Positions 35,226-43,146 of a stretch of DNA of 64,000 bases are shown here, one piece after another. Source of the stretch: a virus; the IMG/VR virus record IMGVR_UViG_3300029319_008653, positions 1 to 64,000 of that record, one strand, 5' to 3'. The first letter of the stretch is position 1. Each line of letters begins with the position of its first letter. The notes beneath the pieces were generated by a model. The model ran no database searches, had not been told where the DNA came from, and worked only from the letters and a program-made list of their open reading frames with translations. Both the position numbers and the translations under genes were made by a program.

Positions 35226-36051
35226 AGAATTTATTTTTACCTGTACAGCAGATAAAAACTATATTGATTTTATATATAGTTTATCAAGCAGTATAAATGC
35301 TAACTGTCCCGATATACCCCTACATATACGTTTAGTAAATATTCATGAAAATGATAAACAAATAATATCTGCCGTTATTAAAGAAAGAAATAAAAATTCA
35401 ATAATTGAATTTGATGATAAAATATTATCTAATAATAGAAAGTATTTTAGAAGTAAGGATGAACTTCTCTATGGTAAATCTATTAATGACTCATTAAAGA
35501 TTAAAAGAAGTAGTAAAACATTTAAGAATGTAAATAATAATTATTTTTTAATGAGTGAGCAGCAGTGCTATACATCGAATACAAGATTTAGAAATATTAT
35601 TAAACTTTTAGAAGATGGCTATAATTACGTAATATATCTTGATGCAGATACTATTGTACGAAAAAATATTTACGATTTGAAAGATATTCTTATATCATAT
35701 GATCTTACATGCAATATAAATGATTGTAAGAGATATTCAAATAATAAGTGTTGGGAGTTAAGCTTTTTAGGAGTAAAAAAATCTAATCGCTCTATTCACT
35801 TTATAAATCAATGTAAAAAATTAGCTGAAAATGATATGCTTGATTGGGATTCAGATCAAAACTCCATTGAAGAAATCTATTCTAATAATTTTAAAGATCT
35901 TACAGTTAATAGTAATATAAAATATATAGAGGATATAGGTCAGCTACATAATAAAGAGCATTTAACAGACAGCTATATATGGGCAGGAAGTGGTTTTAAT
36001 AAAATAAACAATGATAAGTTTATAAATGAGTTAGAAAAATATTATGAATAA
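35203..36051 (+). CDS. Glycosyltransferase, member 3 of the paralogous family
   Basis: 282 residues. YVIYLDADTIVRKN (within 143-157) supplies the metal site and SYIWAGSGFNK near 261 the shared end motif. Overlaps members on both sides by about 8-23 bp. Probably arose by tandem duplication with member 2. Confidence 0.8.
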   Translation: MKQILSNKEFIFTCTADKNYIDFIYSLSSSINANCPDIPLHIRLVNIHENDKQIISAVIKERNKNSIIEFDDKILSNNRKYFRSKDELLYGKSINDSLKIKRSSKTFKNVNNNYFLMSEQQCYTSNTRFRNIIKLLEDGYNYVIYLDADTIVRKNIYDLKDILISYDLTCNINDCKRYSNNKCWELSFLGVKKSNRSIHFINQCKKLAENDMLDWDSDQNSIEEIYSNNFKDLTVNSNIKYIEDIGQLHNKEHLTDSYIWAGSGFNKINNDKFINELEKYYE

Positions 36052-36745
36052 TATTAATATATGTTATACAATTAATAATAATAAAAAATATATAGACCTA
36101 ACTTTAGAATCTATATCTTCTATTAAAAAATTCTTTCGTTCTAAAAAGTATAGGTTAAATTTTTTTATTATAAGTGAAGATAAATTAAATGTACCTGATT
36201 ATATTACTAATATTATATCACCTTATAAAGATATACCTCTTATGCATCAAAGAATTTATATATCTGAATTATTAAATGTAGATAGAGTTATTTTTCTTGA
36301 TAGTGATACATATATAACTACCTGTTTATCTAAATTATGGGAAATAGATATGCAAGATAAAATTATTGGTATGTCTCCTCACTATCATATTAATACAATC
36401 AATGAATGTATAGAGTTGTTTGACATTAGAAATGAAGTAAAGGAGTATTCATTTTTATTTAAAGAGCAATATTTTAATGCAGGTGTAGTATTACTAGATT
36501 GTAAGAAGTGGATTAAAAATGATCTAACTAATATTTGTAAAGATTTTTTAAATATTATAAAAGATACAAAGCATTATAAAAATGAAGAGTTTACTTATAA
36601 TATAGCTTTAAGAAATCATATACATGTGTTAGATGAGTTATGGAATTATTTTCCTCGTTCTGATTTTAAACGTCCTAAAATTTTACATTATTATGGAATA
36701 TATAACAAGGATAAACCTAAGCATAACGAAGTATATAGTGGTTAA
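36044..36745 (+). CDS. GT8-like glycosyltransferase
   Basis: 233 residues. VDRVIFLDSDTYIT (within 75-89) has the D-x-D motif; FNAGVVLLDCKKW (about 146-158) and an ending ILHYYG (about 217-222) are hallmarks of GT8 enzymes such as glycogenin and LPS galactosyltransferases. Last gene of the first glycan locus. Confidence 0.88.
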   Translation: MNNINICYTINNNKKYIDLTLESISSIKKFFRSKKYRLNFFIISEDKLNVPDYITNIISPYKDIPLMHQRIYISELLNVDRVIFLDSDTYITTCLSKLWEIDMQDKIIGMSPHYHINTINECIELFDIRNEVKEYSFLFKEQYFNAGVVLLDCKKWIKNDLTNICKDFLNIIKDTKHYKNEEFTYNIALRNHIHVLDELWNYFPRSDFKRPKILHYYGIYNKDKPKHNEVYSG

Positions 36746-36758
36746 TTAAAACACGTTA

Positions 36759-36766
36759 TATAAATA
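36759..36766 (+). promoter_or_regulatory. Late promoter box TATAAATA
   Basis: TATAAATA, then ATTTT and the ATG at 36772. Confidence 0.75.
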
Positions 36767-36771
36767 ATTTT

Positions 36772-36969
36772 ATGAATGAAGAAATAGAATATAGTATTAA
36801 AGATCTAAGTGAAAACTTTGAACATTTTAATGTGGATGTAAGTAGTTTTCTTGAAAAAGGAAATAAATCTGCTGCTACTAGAGCACGTAAATCTTTATTA
36901 GAAATATCTAAGCTTTGTAAAGATATAAGAAAGCAAATTCAAGACATAAAGAACAGTAGCGAAGCATAA
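36772..36969 (+). CDS. Hc1/histone H1-like small protein
   Basis: 65 residues. FLEKGNKSAATRARKSLLEISKLCKDIRKQI (within 26-56) matches the bacterial histone H1-like Hc1 motif (GNKxAxTRARKxL). It would bind DNA, possibly within the virion or on the host nucleoid. The late box is 5 nt before the ATG. Confidence 0.8.
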   Translation: MNEEIEYSIKDLSENFEHFNVDVSSFLEKGNKSAATRARKSLLEISKLCKDIRKQIQDIKNSSEA

Positions 36970-36972
36970 ATA
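36966..36972 (+). promoter_or_regulatory. Late promoter box ATAAATA before a GTG start
   Basis: ATAAATA, then ATAAT and GTG at 36978. It overlaps the stop codon of the Hc1-like gene. The fixed 5-nt spacing supports the GTG start. Confidence 0.65.
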
Positions 36973-36977
36973 ATAAT

Positions 36978-37394
36978 GTGATTTCGTTTAAAATTTTTTA
37001 TGAAAAAAATAAACCTCTAGGTTTAATAGAAACTATAACTTTTGAGGAATTGGGGCCCATTGAAGCTAAAGTAGATAGCGGTAATGGTGCTTATAATGTG
37101 CTGCATGGTCTTAATATTATTGAAGATGATGGCCATGTAACTTTCGATACTGTTAATAATAAAACTCTTAAGAAAAAATTAGTAGAACATATTGATATTA
37201 ATATAGGTTCTGGAAATATAGAAAAAAGACCTGTAGTAAAATTTGATATCGAAATCGGAGATAAAAAATATCCAGGAACAAAGTTCTCTATTGGAGATAG
37301 AGAAGCTAACGAATATAAGATCTTAGTAGGTAAAGGTTTTATTGAAAAGCTTGGAGGTCTTATTGACGTTAACGCAGAAAATAATCTTGATTAA
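36978..37394 (+). CDS. Retropepsin-like/putative ATP-dependent zinc protease family protein
   Basis: 138 residues. GPIEAKVDSGNGAYNVLHG (within 26-45) aligns with the D-[ST]-G active-site loop of the family usually annotated as ATP-dependent zinc protease, in which Asp-Ser/Thr-Gly is typical of retropepsins. RPVVKFDIEIGD and YKILVGKGFIEKLGGLIDV complete the fold. The N-terminus (ISFKIFYEKN) is leader-like. Possibly a maturation protease; role unproven. Confidence 0.75.
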   Translation: MISFKIFYEKNKPLGLIETITFEELGPIEAKVDSGNGAYNVLHGLNIIEDDGHVTFDTVNNKTLKKKLVEHIDINIGSGNIEKRPVVKFDIEIGDKKYPGTKFSIGDREANEYKILVGKGFIEKLGGLIDVNAENNLD

Positions 37395-37921
37395 TACCAA
37401 GATGGTTTTTTTGTACCTGTCCAAGTAGCGAATGGTTTATCTTTTCTAATATATTCCTTATACTTTTCTAATGTAGATAGTTTATCAAACTCAGGATTTT
37501 TTCTGCATTCACAGTTATCACTTATAGCAACTGCAAATGGTGTTCTACTTTGTTTAGTAATATTAGTATTATGTATATTATTACCGCACCATTCAATAAA
37601 AGATAAAGTATGATGAGGTTTACTATCGGGCCATCTAAAATCTCTTTCTTTAAACATCCTTAATGTATGATCTACTAACCATTTAAAGTTATCTTTAGAT
37701 TCTCTAGTCCATTTACTACATTGGTGATTAAAATAACCTCTACCACTCTTACGAGGTTTACCAAGTTTAGTACGCGGGCAATCTTTATGATTTAATACTT
37801 CTTGATCAAATGCATGAGCTAACATTATAGCTCCTTCTATTTGCATTTTAGATCTTACATGCTGATCGCAAAGTTCAATTGCTGCTATATCAGGATCATC
37901 ATTAGTACAAAATATATTCAT
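37391..37921 (-). CDS. Conserved phage protein of unknown function
   Basis: 176 residues. AIELCDQHVRSKMQIEGAIMLAHAF (within 14-39) is a pattern I know from a widespread family of phage hypothetical proteins; later parts hold SGRGYFNHQCSKWTRES and several conserved Trp, Cys and His. No enzyme function known to me. GGAACTAGAATATAAT precedes the start. Converges with the retropepsin-like gene, overlapping by 4 bp. Confidence 0.65.
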   Translation of the reverse strand: MNIFCTNDDPDIAAIELCDQHVRSKMQIEGAIMLAHAFDQEVLNHKDCPRTKLGKPRKSGRGYFNHQCSKWTRESKDNFKWLVDHTLRMFKERDFRWPDSKPHHTLSFIEWCGNNIHNTNITKQSRTPFAVAISDNCECRKNPEFDKLSTLEKYKEYIRKDKPFATWTGTKKPSWY

Positions 37922-37942
37922 ACAATGATTATATTCTAGTTC

Positions 37943-38992
37943 CTATCGTAAGCCAGTAGATTCAAATACATCTCTCGCTACACCAGCAGAAAAGCCTCCT
38001 TCTATACCTTTAACAATAACAGATATAGCATTATGACTATGAAGACTTTCATTATGAGAAGCTACAATTTTAAAGTCTTTAATACGAGACTCACTATTAA
38101 GTTTTTCATATAGTAACCTTACAGCATCTTCTACAAACTTAAGAAATGCACCGTTCTTTTCAGCAAAAGCTTGCTCATCTTCTCTCTTAACCATAACTTG
38201 AGTTTCAGTCTGCAAAGCAGCTAAGCATAGTTCTTGAATATCTTCAATCCATAACATATCGTCAAACTTAACACTAACACGAGCTACACTTCTTTGACTA
38301 TGAGGTACAGTAGCGCGATTACGATACTTTTCAGCATGCTCACTTAACTCAAAACTACAAGGACAAGCAGAAGAGTAAACAAAGTCAAAATGAATATATT
38401 TCTTAAACTCACCATCTTTAGTAAGATCACCTTCGAATACAACATCATAATATTGATAGCCTTCTAAACCACTACGTAAACTTTTTTGCTTGATAGGATA
38501 TGAAATCTTAAGCATTATACGAGAATCAAATACTTTAAGATTTTCTTTATAAGTTTCTAATACATCTTTAATTTTATCAATACTAAATATCTCATCTTTA
38601 TGATCATAAAAGCTTCTCATAATACGAGACATATTAATACCTTTCTTATGAGCTTCTAATGATACACTACCAGTTACACTAGTTTCTAATTCAATAGTTT
38701 TACCATCTCTCTTTTTATAATTAAGAGGTAATCTAAAATTATGTATACCAACTTGCTGAATAGGTACAGCTGCACCTTGAATTAAACTAGAAGGACCATT
38801 TTGAAGATCGGGTAGAGAAGATATATATTTTTTATCGGCATTAACATTATCATCATAAACTCTTATAGGAGGAAAATAGCCTTTAGCAAACTCTTCTCCC
38901 ATAATTTCCTTAGCAATAACATCTTTTTCACCAGTTAGTTCATCATCTTCACCTAACCACTCATAACCAGTATCTGAAACTTTTTTACTCAT
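37943..38992 (-). CDS. folE2: GTP cyclohydrolase FolE2 (type IB)
   Basis: 349 residues. Converts GTP to dihydroneopterin triphosphate, the entry step to 7-deazaguanines. SLPDLQ (about 59), VPIQQVGIHNF (about 75-86) and SACPCS (about 208-213), with the metal-binding Cys, are characteristic. QRSVARVSVKFDD and SHNESLHSHNAI complete the active site. It has a TTGATT-16-TATAAT promoter and AGAGG before the ATG. Partners queD, queE and queC are elsewhere in the window. Confidence 0.92.
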   Translation of the reverse strand: MSKKVSDTGYEWLGEDDELTGEKDVIAKEIMGEEFAKGYFPPIRVYDDNVNADKKYISSLPDLQNGPSSLIQGAAVPIQQVGIHNFRLPLNYKKRDGKTIELETSVTGSVSLEAHKKGINMSRIMRSFYDHKDEIFSIDKIKDVLETYKENLKVFDSRIMLKISYPIKQKSLRSGLEGYQYYDVVFEGDLTKDGEFKKYIHFDFVYSSACPCSFELSEHAEKYRNRATVPHSQRSVARVSVKFDDMLWIEDIQELCLAALQTETQVMVKREDEQAFAEKNGAFLKFVEDAVRLLYEKLNSESRIKDFKIVASHNESLHSHNAISVIVKGIEGGFSAGVARDVFESTGLR

Positions 38993-38998
38993 ACCTCT

Positions 38999-39026
38999 AT
39001 TATATAGTATTAGACTAAAAAATCAA
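38999..39026 (-). promoter_or_regulatory. Early/middle promoter of folE2
   Basis: Minus-strand TTGATT, 16 bp, TATAAT. Its -35 abuts the late box of the divergent gene. Confidence 0.7.
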
Positions 39027-39032
39027 TAAATA
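39026..39032 (+). promoter_or_regulatory. Late box ATAAATA with 8-nt spacing
   Basis: ATAAATA, then 8 nt, then the ATG at 39041. Confidence 0.55.
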
Positions 39033-39040
39033 AAATTGAT

Positions 39041-41278
39041 ATGAGTAGTTTTTTAAAAAAAATCAATGAGTATAAAGCACCTGTAATGGCTCCGAAATCA
39101 GAAGATGATAGTGCTGCCATGGCAGGTATGAAGACAGGATTTGATAAACCAAAACAAGCTGTTGCTTCAGCAGGTAGAAAAGTTACCGGTGTAATGGGTA
39201 GAGTAGCCTCGGGGTTAGGAAAAGTTAAAAAAGCTGCTGATATGATTAAAACTGTAGGTACAGGTGAATGGAGTATAGATAATTTATTAGACGGAATGAT
39301 TAAAAAAGCTAGAGATCAGCAATCAGGAAAAATAACTTTATTCGGTCAACCGGGTCACAACTTAGTAATGTTAGGTAAAGGTTATATTGAATCTATAAAA
39401 TCTATGCAAGGTAAAGAGCCTGATGAAATAGTAGATGATACAGAAGCAGTTGATGTAGAAAAATCTGTAGAAAAAGGTGATGTTGAAACTAAAAAAGAAG
39501 GTGATGTAGAGACAAAAAAAGAAGGTGATGTAGAGACTAAAAAAGAAAGTTTTCTTGATAAAGTTGATAATCTTCTTTTTGAAGTAACAAAAGCTGAAGG
39601 TGATAAAATAAGAGCGAAAGCTGAAGAATTAGGTATACCTATAAAAACTAAATCAGGTAAACCTATAGGACCTGCAAGATTACAAGGTAGAATAGATAGA
39701 AAATTAGCAGAATTAAAGGCAGATGAAAAACAAAGAAAATTAGATCTTACAGATGATGACAAAGCGGTGAATAAAGCAACTGATGCTAAAGAATCAGAAA
39801 AAGAAACTAAAGAAGAAACTAAAGAAGATACTAAAGAAAAAACCAAAGAAGATGCTAAAGAAGAAACCAAAGAAGATACTAAGAAAAGTACTGGTGATAA
39901 AACGTTTAAACCAATTGGTGATACGGTAAGCGCAAAAGCTAGATTAACACCGTTAGTTGCAGATGTACTAGGTGTTAAAGATGAAGAGTTGGTTAGATAT
40001 ACAAATTATATATCAAAAAATTTCGGTGCAGTATTAACAGCAATTCAAAAAGCTTATGGACCAGATTCTGAATATGCTAAAAAAGAAGACAGTAAGCCTT
40101 TAGATTTTACATTTGAATTGAAGGGATTTGGGAGAATTTCAGATAAGGAGCAAGAAGATTTAAAGAAAAAACAAGAAACTAAAGAGGTAAAAGAATCAAC
40201 TATTTTAAAATTAATAGAAGAAAGCGTTGCAACTGATATAGCTGATAAAGCTGGAAGAGACGGTGCAGAAAAATTAGTTAAAGGTATGGAAGCTATATAC
40301 CCAGGTAAACAAATTACTTTTAAAACACCTGAACCGGATCCTAAGCCTGAACCTGAACCAGAAGATGAACCTGAAGTTGAACAAGATATTCTAACTACTG
40401 CTACTAAATTTTCACTAGTTAACGGAAAGGATTATGGAGAAGAGAGACAATATACATTAAAGCCTCAAGAAGATAAAGTTGGTGAATATCTTACAGCAAA
40501 GGGTATAAAGTTTATTACATATGTACAAAAACCAAAACCAAGAGCACTTACCGGCGGTAAAGGTGGTCAAATAGGTTCAAATTTTGAATTATCTAAATCC
40601 TCTCAAGGTAGATTAATTGCCTATGATGATGAAAATCAAGTAATATCTCAGTTAAATGTTGATGCTCCATATGAGTGGAATTCAACTGAAAAGGCATATT
40701 CATTATCTCGAAATAATACAGTTAAAATAGGACCTGACCCTGCTAAAGGCGAAATGGGATTTGCTACTGATGCTGAAGAAATATATTTTTCTGACCCCAA
40801 TAGAAAATATATAACGTTAGTTAAAGATCGAAAACAAGCGGATGAATCACTAAAAAATGCTAATTACCCCGGCAATAAAATATTACTTGGAGGAGACTTA
40901 AGAGCAGAGTTTGATCAAAAACTATTTAAAAAATATGCTATAGTTAGAACTGATGAAGAAGGTAATTTTATAGTTAATGTAAGGCAGCCTTTACCTTTAG
41001 CTCCTGCTGATGTTTTAGAAATGCAAAAACGTAATAGAGCTTTAGCTGGTCCAAGTGCTGGTAAAACTGCTACTGGCGGTACAGGAAAAACTGAAACTAC
41101 TACAACGACTACAACGACGACTACACCAGGAGTTAAAAAAGATGTTAAGCAAGGTCAAGGTGTTCTAATTGATCCAACTACGGGTAAACCAATAACAGGT
41201 GAGAGAGTACCTAAAGATCAGAATGAAGAAGAAAAAGTAGTAAGTAAATATTTGGAAAAAATAGAAGAATATTTATAA
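39041..41278 (+). CDS. Large hypothetical late protein with low-complexity repeats
   Basis: 745 residues. The leader-like start MSSFLKKINEYKAPV is followed by a Gly/Lys region, three copies of GDVETKKE (about residues 146-169), a KEETKEDTKE-type array (about 253-284), a Pro/Glu hinge (PEPDPKPEPEPEDEPEVE) and a Thr-rich run (about 686-697). Two more ordered blocks lie between. Probably a structural or head-core protein; family not recognised. Confidence 0.75.
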   Translation: MSSFLKKINEYKAPVMAPKSEDDSAAMAGMKTGFDKPKQAVASAGRKVTGVMGRVASGLGKVKKAADMIKTVGTGEWSIDNLLDGMIKKARDQQSGKITLFGQPGHNLVMLGKGYIESIKSMQGKEPDEIVDDTEAVDVEKSVEKGDVETKKEGDVETKKEGDVETKKESFLDKVDNLLFEVTKAEGDKIRAKAEELGIPIKTKSGKPIGPARLQGRIDRKLAELKADEKQRKLDLTDDDKAVNKATDAKESEKETKEETKEDTKEKTKEDAKEETKEDTKKSTGDKTFKPIGDTVSAKARLTPLVADVLGVKDEELVRYTNYISKNFGAVLTAIQKAYGPDSEYAKKEDSKPLDFTFELKGFGRISDKEQEDLKKKQETKEVKESTILKLIEESVATDIADKAGRDGAEKLVKGMEAIYPGKQITFKTPEPDPKPEPEPEDEPEVEQDILTTATKFSLVNGKDYGEERQYTLKPQEDKVGEYLTAKGIKFITYVQKPKPRALTGGKGGQIGSNFELSKSSQGRLIAYDDENQVISQLNVDAPYEWNSTEKAYSLSRNNTVKIGPDPAKGEMGFATDAEEIYFSDPNRKYITLVKDRKQADESLKNANYPGNKILLGGDLRAEFDQKLFKKYAIVRTDEEGNFIVNVRQPLPLAPADVLEMQKRNRALAGPSAGKTATGGTGKTETTTTTTTTTTPGVKKDVKQGQGVLIDPTTGKPITGERVPKDQNEEEKVVSKYLEKIEEYL
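39476..39547 (+). repeat. Three tandem 24-bp repeats inside the coding region
   Basis: Copies at 39476-39499, 39500-39523 and 39524-39547, each encoding GDVETKKE, differ by a few silent bases. Confidence 0.9.
39798..39890 (+). repeat. Imperfect K-E-E-T-K-E-D-T coding repeats
   Basis: A run of degenerate 12-15 bp units encoding alternating Lys/Glu/Thr/Asp in the same gene. It also produces a long false antisense frame. Confidence 0.75.
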
Positions 41279-41365
41279 ACAAGCCTCCTCTTTCTTTCTT
41301 CTTATCTAAAGATATTTTAACAAACAGTTTTTAAAAGGCAACTAACTTTTTTTATTTTTTTATAG

Positions 41366-41393
41366 TTGAATATAGTTAAGTATATATTATAAT
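41366..41393 (+). promoter_or_regulatory. Early/middle promoter of queD
   Basis: TTGAAT, 16 bp, TATAAT upstream of the ATG at 41400. The rest of the 121-bp gap (41279-41399) holds pyrimidine-rich sequence and no clear terminator. Confidence 0.7.
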
Positions 41394-41399
41394 ATTGGT

Positions 41400-42107
41400 A
41401 TGAGTTATTTTAAATCAACAAAAATTATTCCTATGGGGTCTACTGCGTTTCGTCAATGGAGAGCTGGTAGTCATTGTAAATTTATTCATGGTTATCGCTT
41501 ACAGACTAAGCTTTGGTTTGGTTTAAATAAAGGCGCTACGCTTGATGATAAAAATTGGGTCTTTGATTTCGGTGGTTGTAAAGAGATCAAAAAGCTTTTA
41601 GAAGATCAATTTGATCATACGTTTTGTGCAGCAGCTGATGATCCTGAATTAGAAACTTTTCAACAACTAGATGCTTCCGGTCTAATTCAATTAAGAGTTA
41701 TGGATGGTGTTGGTATTGAGAAGACTGCTGAATGGGTATATCAAGCTGTTAGTAAGTATGTTAAAGAATCTACTAATGGTAGAGTTAAGATTGATAAGGT
41801 AGAAGTTTGGGAACATGAAGGCAATAGTGCTATCTATGATACTCGACTTAATACTTTAAATAATACAGATTCTAGTTATGTAGATCATAGAATCTTTAAT
41901 AAAGATAAGGCACATGAAAAGGCTTTAGAAGAGGATAAGCGAAGAGAATGCTTATGCAAAGAAGAGTCAGTTGAAGAAAAACCACCAGTGGAAGTAAAGC
42001 AAAGCAATCCTACTCCACAAGGACCGGTACCTGCACCTTCAACATCACAAAATGTTACTAAAGGTGGAATGAGTAACCCATTTGCAGGTACATCATGGGG
42101 TGATTAA
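41400..42107 (+). CDS. queD: QueD/PTPS family 6-carboxytetrahydropterin synthase-like protein
   Basis: 235 residues, longer than usual because of a Pro/Ser-rich tail from about 185. FRQWRAGSHCKFIHGY (within 18-33) covers the catalytic Cys and part of the zinc site; FDFGGCKEIK, FDHTF and VWEHEGNSAIY match the family. The normal HGH is HGY, and the first zinc His is not in its usual place; this QWRA-type variant occurs in marine phages as I recall. It would act between FolE2 and QueE. Confidence 0.85.
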   Translation: MSYFKSTKIIPMGSTAFRQWRAGSHCKFIHGYRLQTKLWFGLNKGATLDDKNWVFDFGGCKEIKKLLEDQFDHTFCAAADDPELETFQQLDASGLIQLRVMDGVGIEKTAEWVYQAVSKYVKESTNGRVKIDKVEVWEHEGNSAIYDTRLNTLNNTDSSYVDHRIFNKDKAHEKALEEDKRRECLCKEESVEEKPPVEVKQSNPTPQGPVPAPSTSQNVTKGGMSNPFAGTSWGD

Positions 42108-42316
42108 TGAACGGTATACCTAGAGAAAGAGACCCTAATCTCGTAAAACTTGAAAACGATGTCTTTGGTAAAATGACACAAAAATTACGAGAGTCTCTTC
42201 CTCCGGAAGTTCAGGATCAACCTAAAAAATCAGATACTACTCATGTAAGTTTTGAAGATGCCTTACGTGAACTATCATCACTCGATAGTCTCAAGCCTAC
42301 TGACGATAAATCTTAG
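42107..42316 (+). CDS. Small hypothetical protein (69 aa)
   Basis: Charged, with HVSFEDALRELSSLDSL near the C-terminus. The start overlaps the queD stop by one base, and the end converges with phoH over 39 bp. No family recognised. Confidence 0.6.
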   Translation: MNGIPRERDPNLVKLENDVFGKMTQKLRESLPPEVQDQPKKSDTTHVSFEDALRELSSLDSLKPTDDKS

Positions 42317-43036
42317 AATTTTACTCCTAACAATATCAGTTTTATCAAACTTATACACGTTAATACCCTCGTCGGAACATTCTAATGAGCTAAAAGCATT
42401 AAGTATTTTACCGTAACCGCTTTTACCGTTAATATCTGATTGTAAAGTATCACCTACTATAATATATTTTGAGTTATGACCGAACCTAGTCATTATAGTA
42501 GTTAGTTCGCTTAATGTAAGATTTTGTGCCTCATCAATTATAACACAAGAGTTCCTAAAAGTTAATCCTCTTGTAAAATTAACAGGAACACATTTTACAT
42601 AACCTTTAGCAAATAGATTATTTGATACACCGGGTGGTAATAATTCATCTAATTTATCAATTAACGGCATAGACCACGGGGCAAATTTTGCTTCCACTTC
42701 ACCAGGTAAGGAACCTAACTGTCTAGAAGCGCTTTCTACTATAGATCTAATGTAAACTATTTCTTCAATAGCTTGTGTTTTTAATAAGTTTAGTGCAGCT
42801 AGCACTGCGATATACGTTTTAGCTGTACCTGCGGGCCCGTCTACTACACACATATGTGTGTCATTATTAGCTTCTGCATCCTCAAGGAATTTAAGTTGTT
42901 GACCGGTGAGTTTATAATGATGATTAATCTTAAAATCCAGATCCCAATCACGTGAAGATCTGGTATTATGCATTTGCTTTACGGCTTGTCTTTTTACTAT
43001 TTTTGTACCTTTTACGGCACTAGATTTCTTTGCCAT
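42278..43036 (-). CDS. phoH: PhoH-like P-loop ATPase
   Basis: 252 residues from MAKKSSAVKG. GPAGTAKT (about 67-74) is Walker A, VYIRSIVESASRQLGSLPGE is the PhoH-specific segment and CVIIDEAQNLT (about 166-176) Walker B. Common in marine myophages; its role is uncertain (phosphate stress or RNA metabolism). A longer frame begins two codons upstream at a GTG. Confidence 0.92.
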   Translation of the reverse strand: MAKKSSAVKGTKIVKRQAVKQMHNTRSSRDWDLDFKINHHYKLTGQQLKFLEDAEANNDTHMCVVDGPAGTAKTYIAVLAALNLLKTQAIEEIVYIRSIVESASRQLGSLPGEVEAKFAPWSMPLIDKLDELLPPGVSNNLFAKGYVKCVPVNFTRGLTFRNSCVIIDEAQNLTLSELTTIMTRFGHNSKYIIVGDTLQSDINGKSGYGKILNAFSSLECSDEGINVYKFDKTDIVRSKILRFIVSRLETIE

Positions 43037-43043
43037 ATACACA

Positions 43044-43050
43044 TATTTAT
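43044..43050 (-). promoter_or_regulatory. Late-type box ATAAATA before phoH, 7-nt spacing
   Basis: Minus-strand TATAAATA, then 7 nt and the ATG at 43036. A TATTATAG sequence upstream could be an additional early -10. Confidence 0.5.
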
Positions 43051-43112
43051 ACTATAATATAGGGGTATTTCGTAGTAAAAAAATGAGTCATAAATTAATA
43101 AATAAAGTAATC

Positions 43113-43140
43113 TTGATTACTAGAGGAACTATTATATAAT
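43113..43140 (+). promoter_or_regulatory. Early/middle promoter of queE and polyamine genes
   Basis: TTGATT, 16 bp, TATAAT; GGAACTATTATATAATA is the same sequence seen before gp43. Confidence 0.7.
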
Positions 43141-43146
43141 AAAATT

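Noticed and set aside
39382-39870. 162-residue Ser-rich minus-strand frame
   Set aside because: Caused by antisense of Lys/Glu/Thr repeats in the late protein; no promoter or homology.
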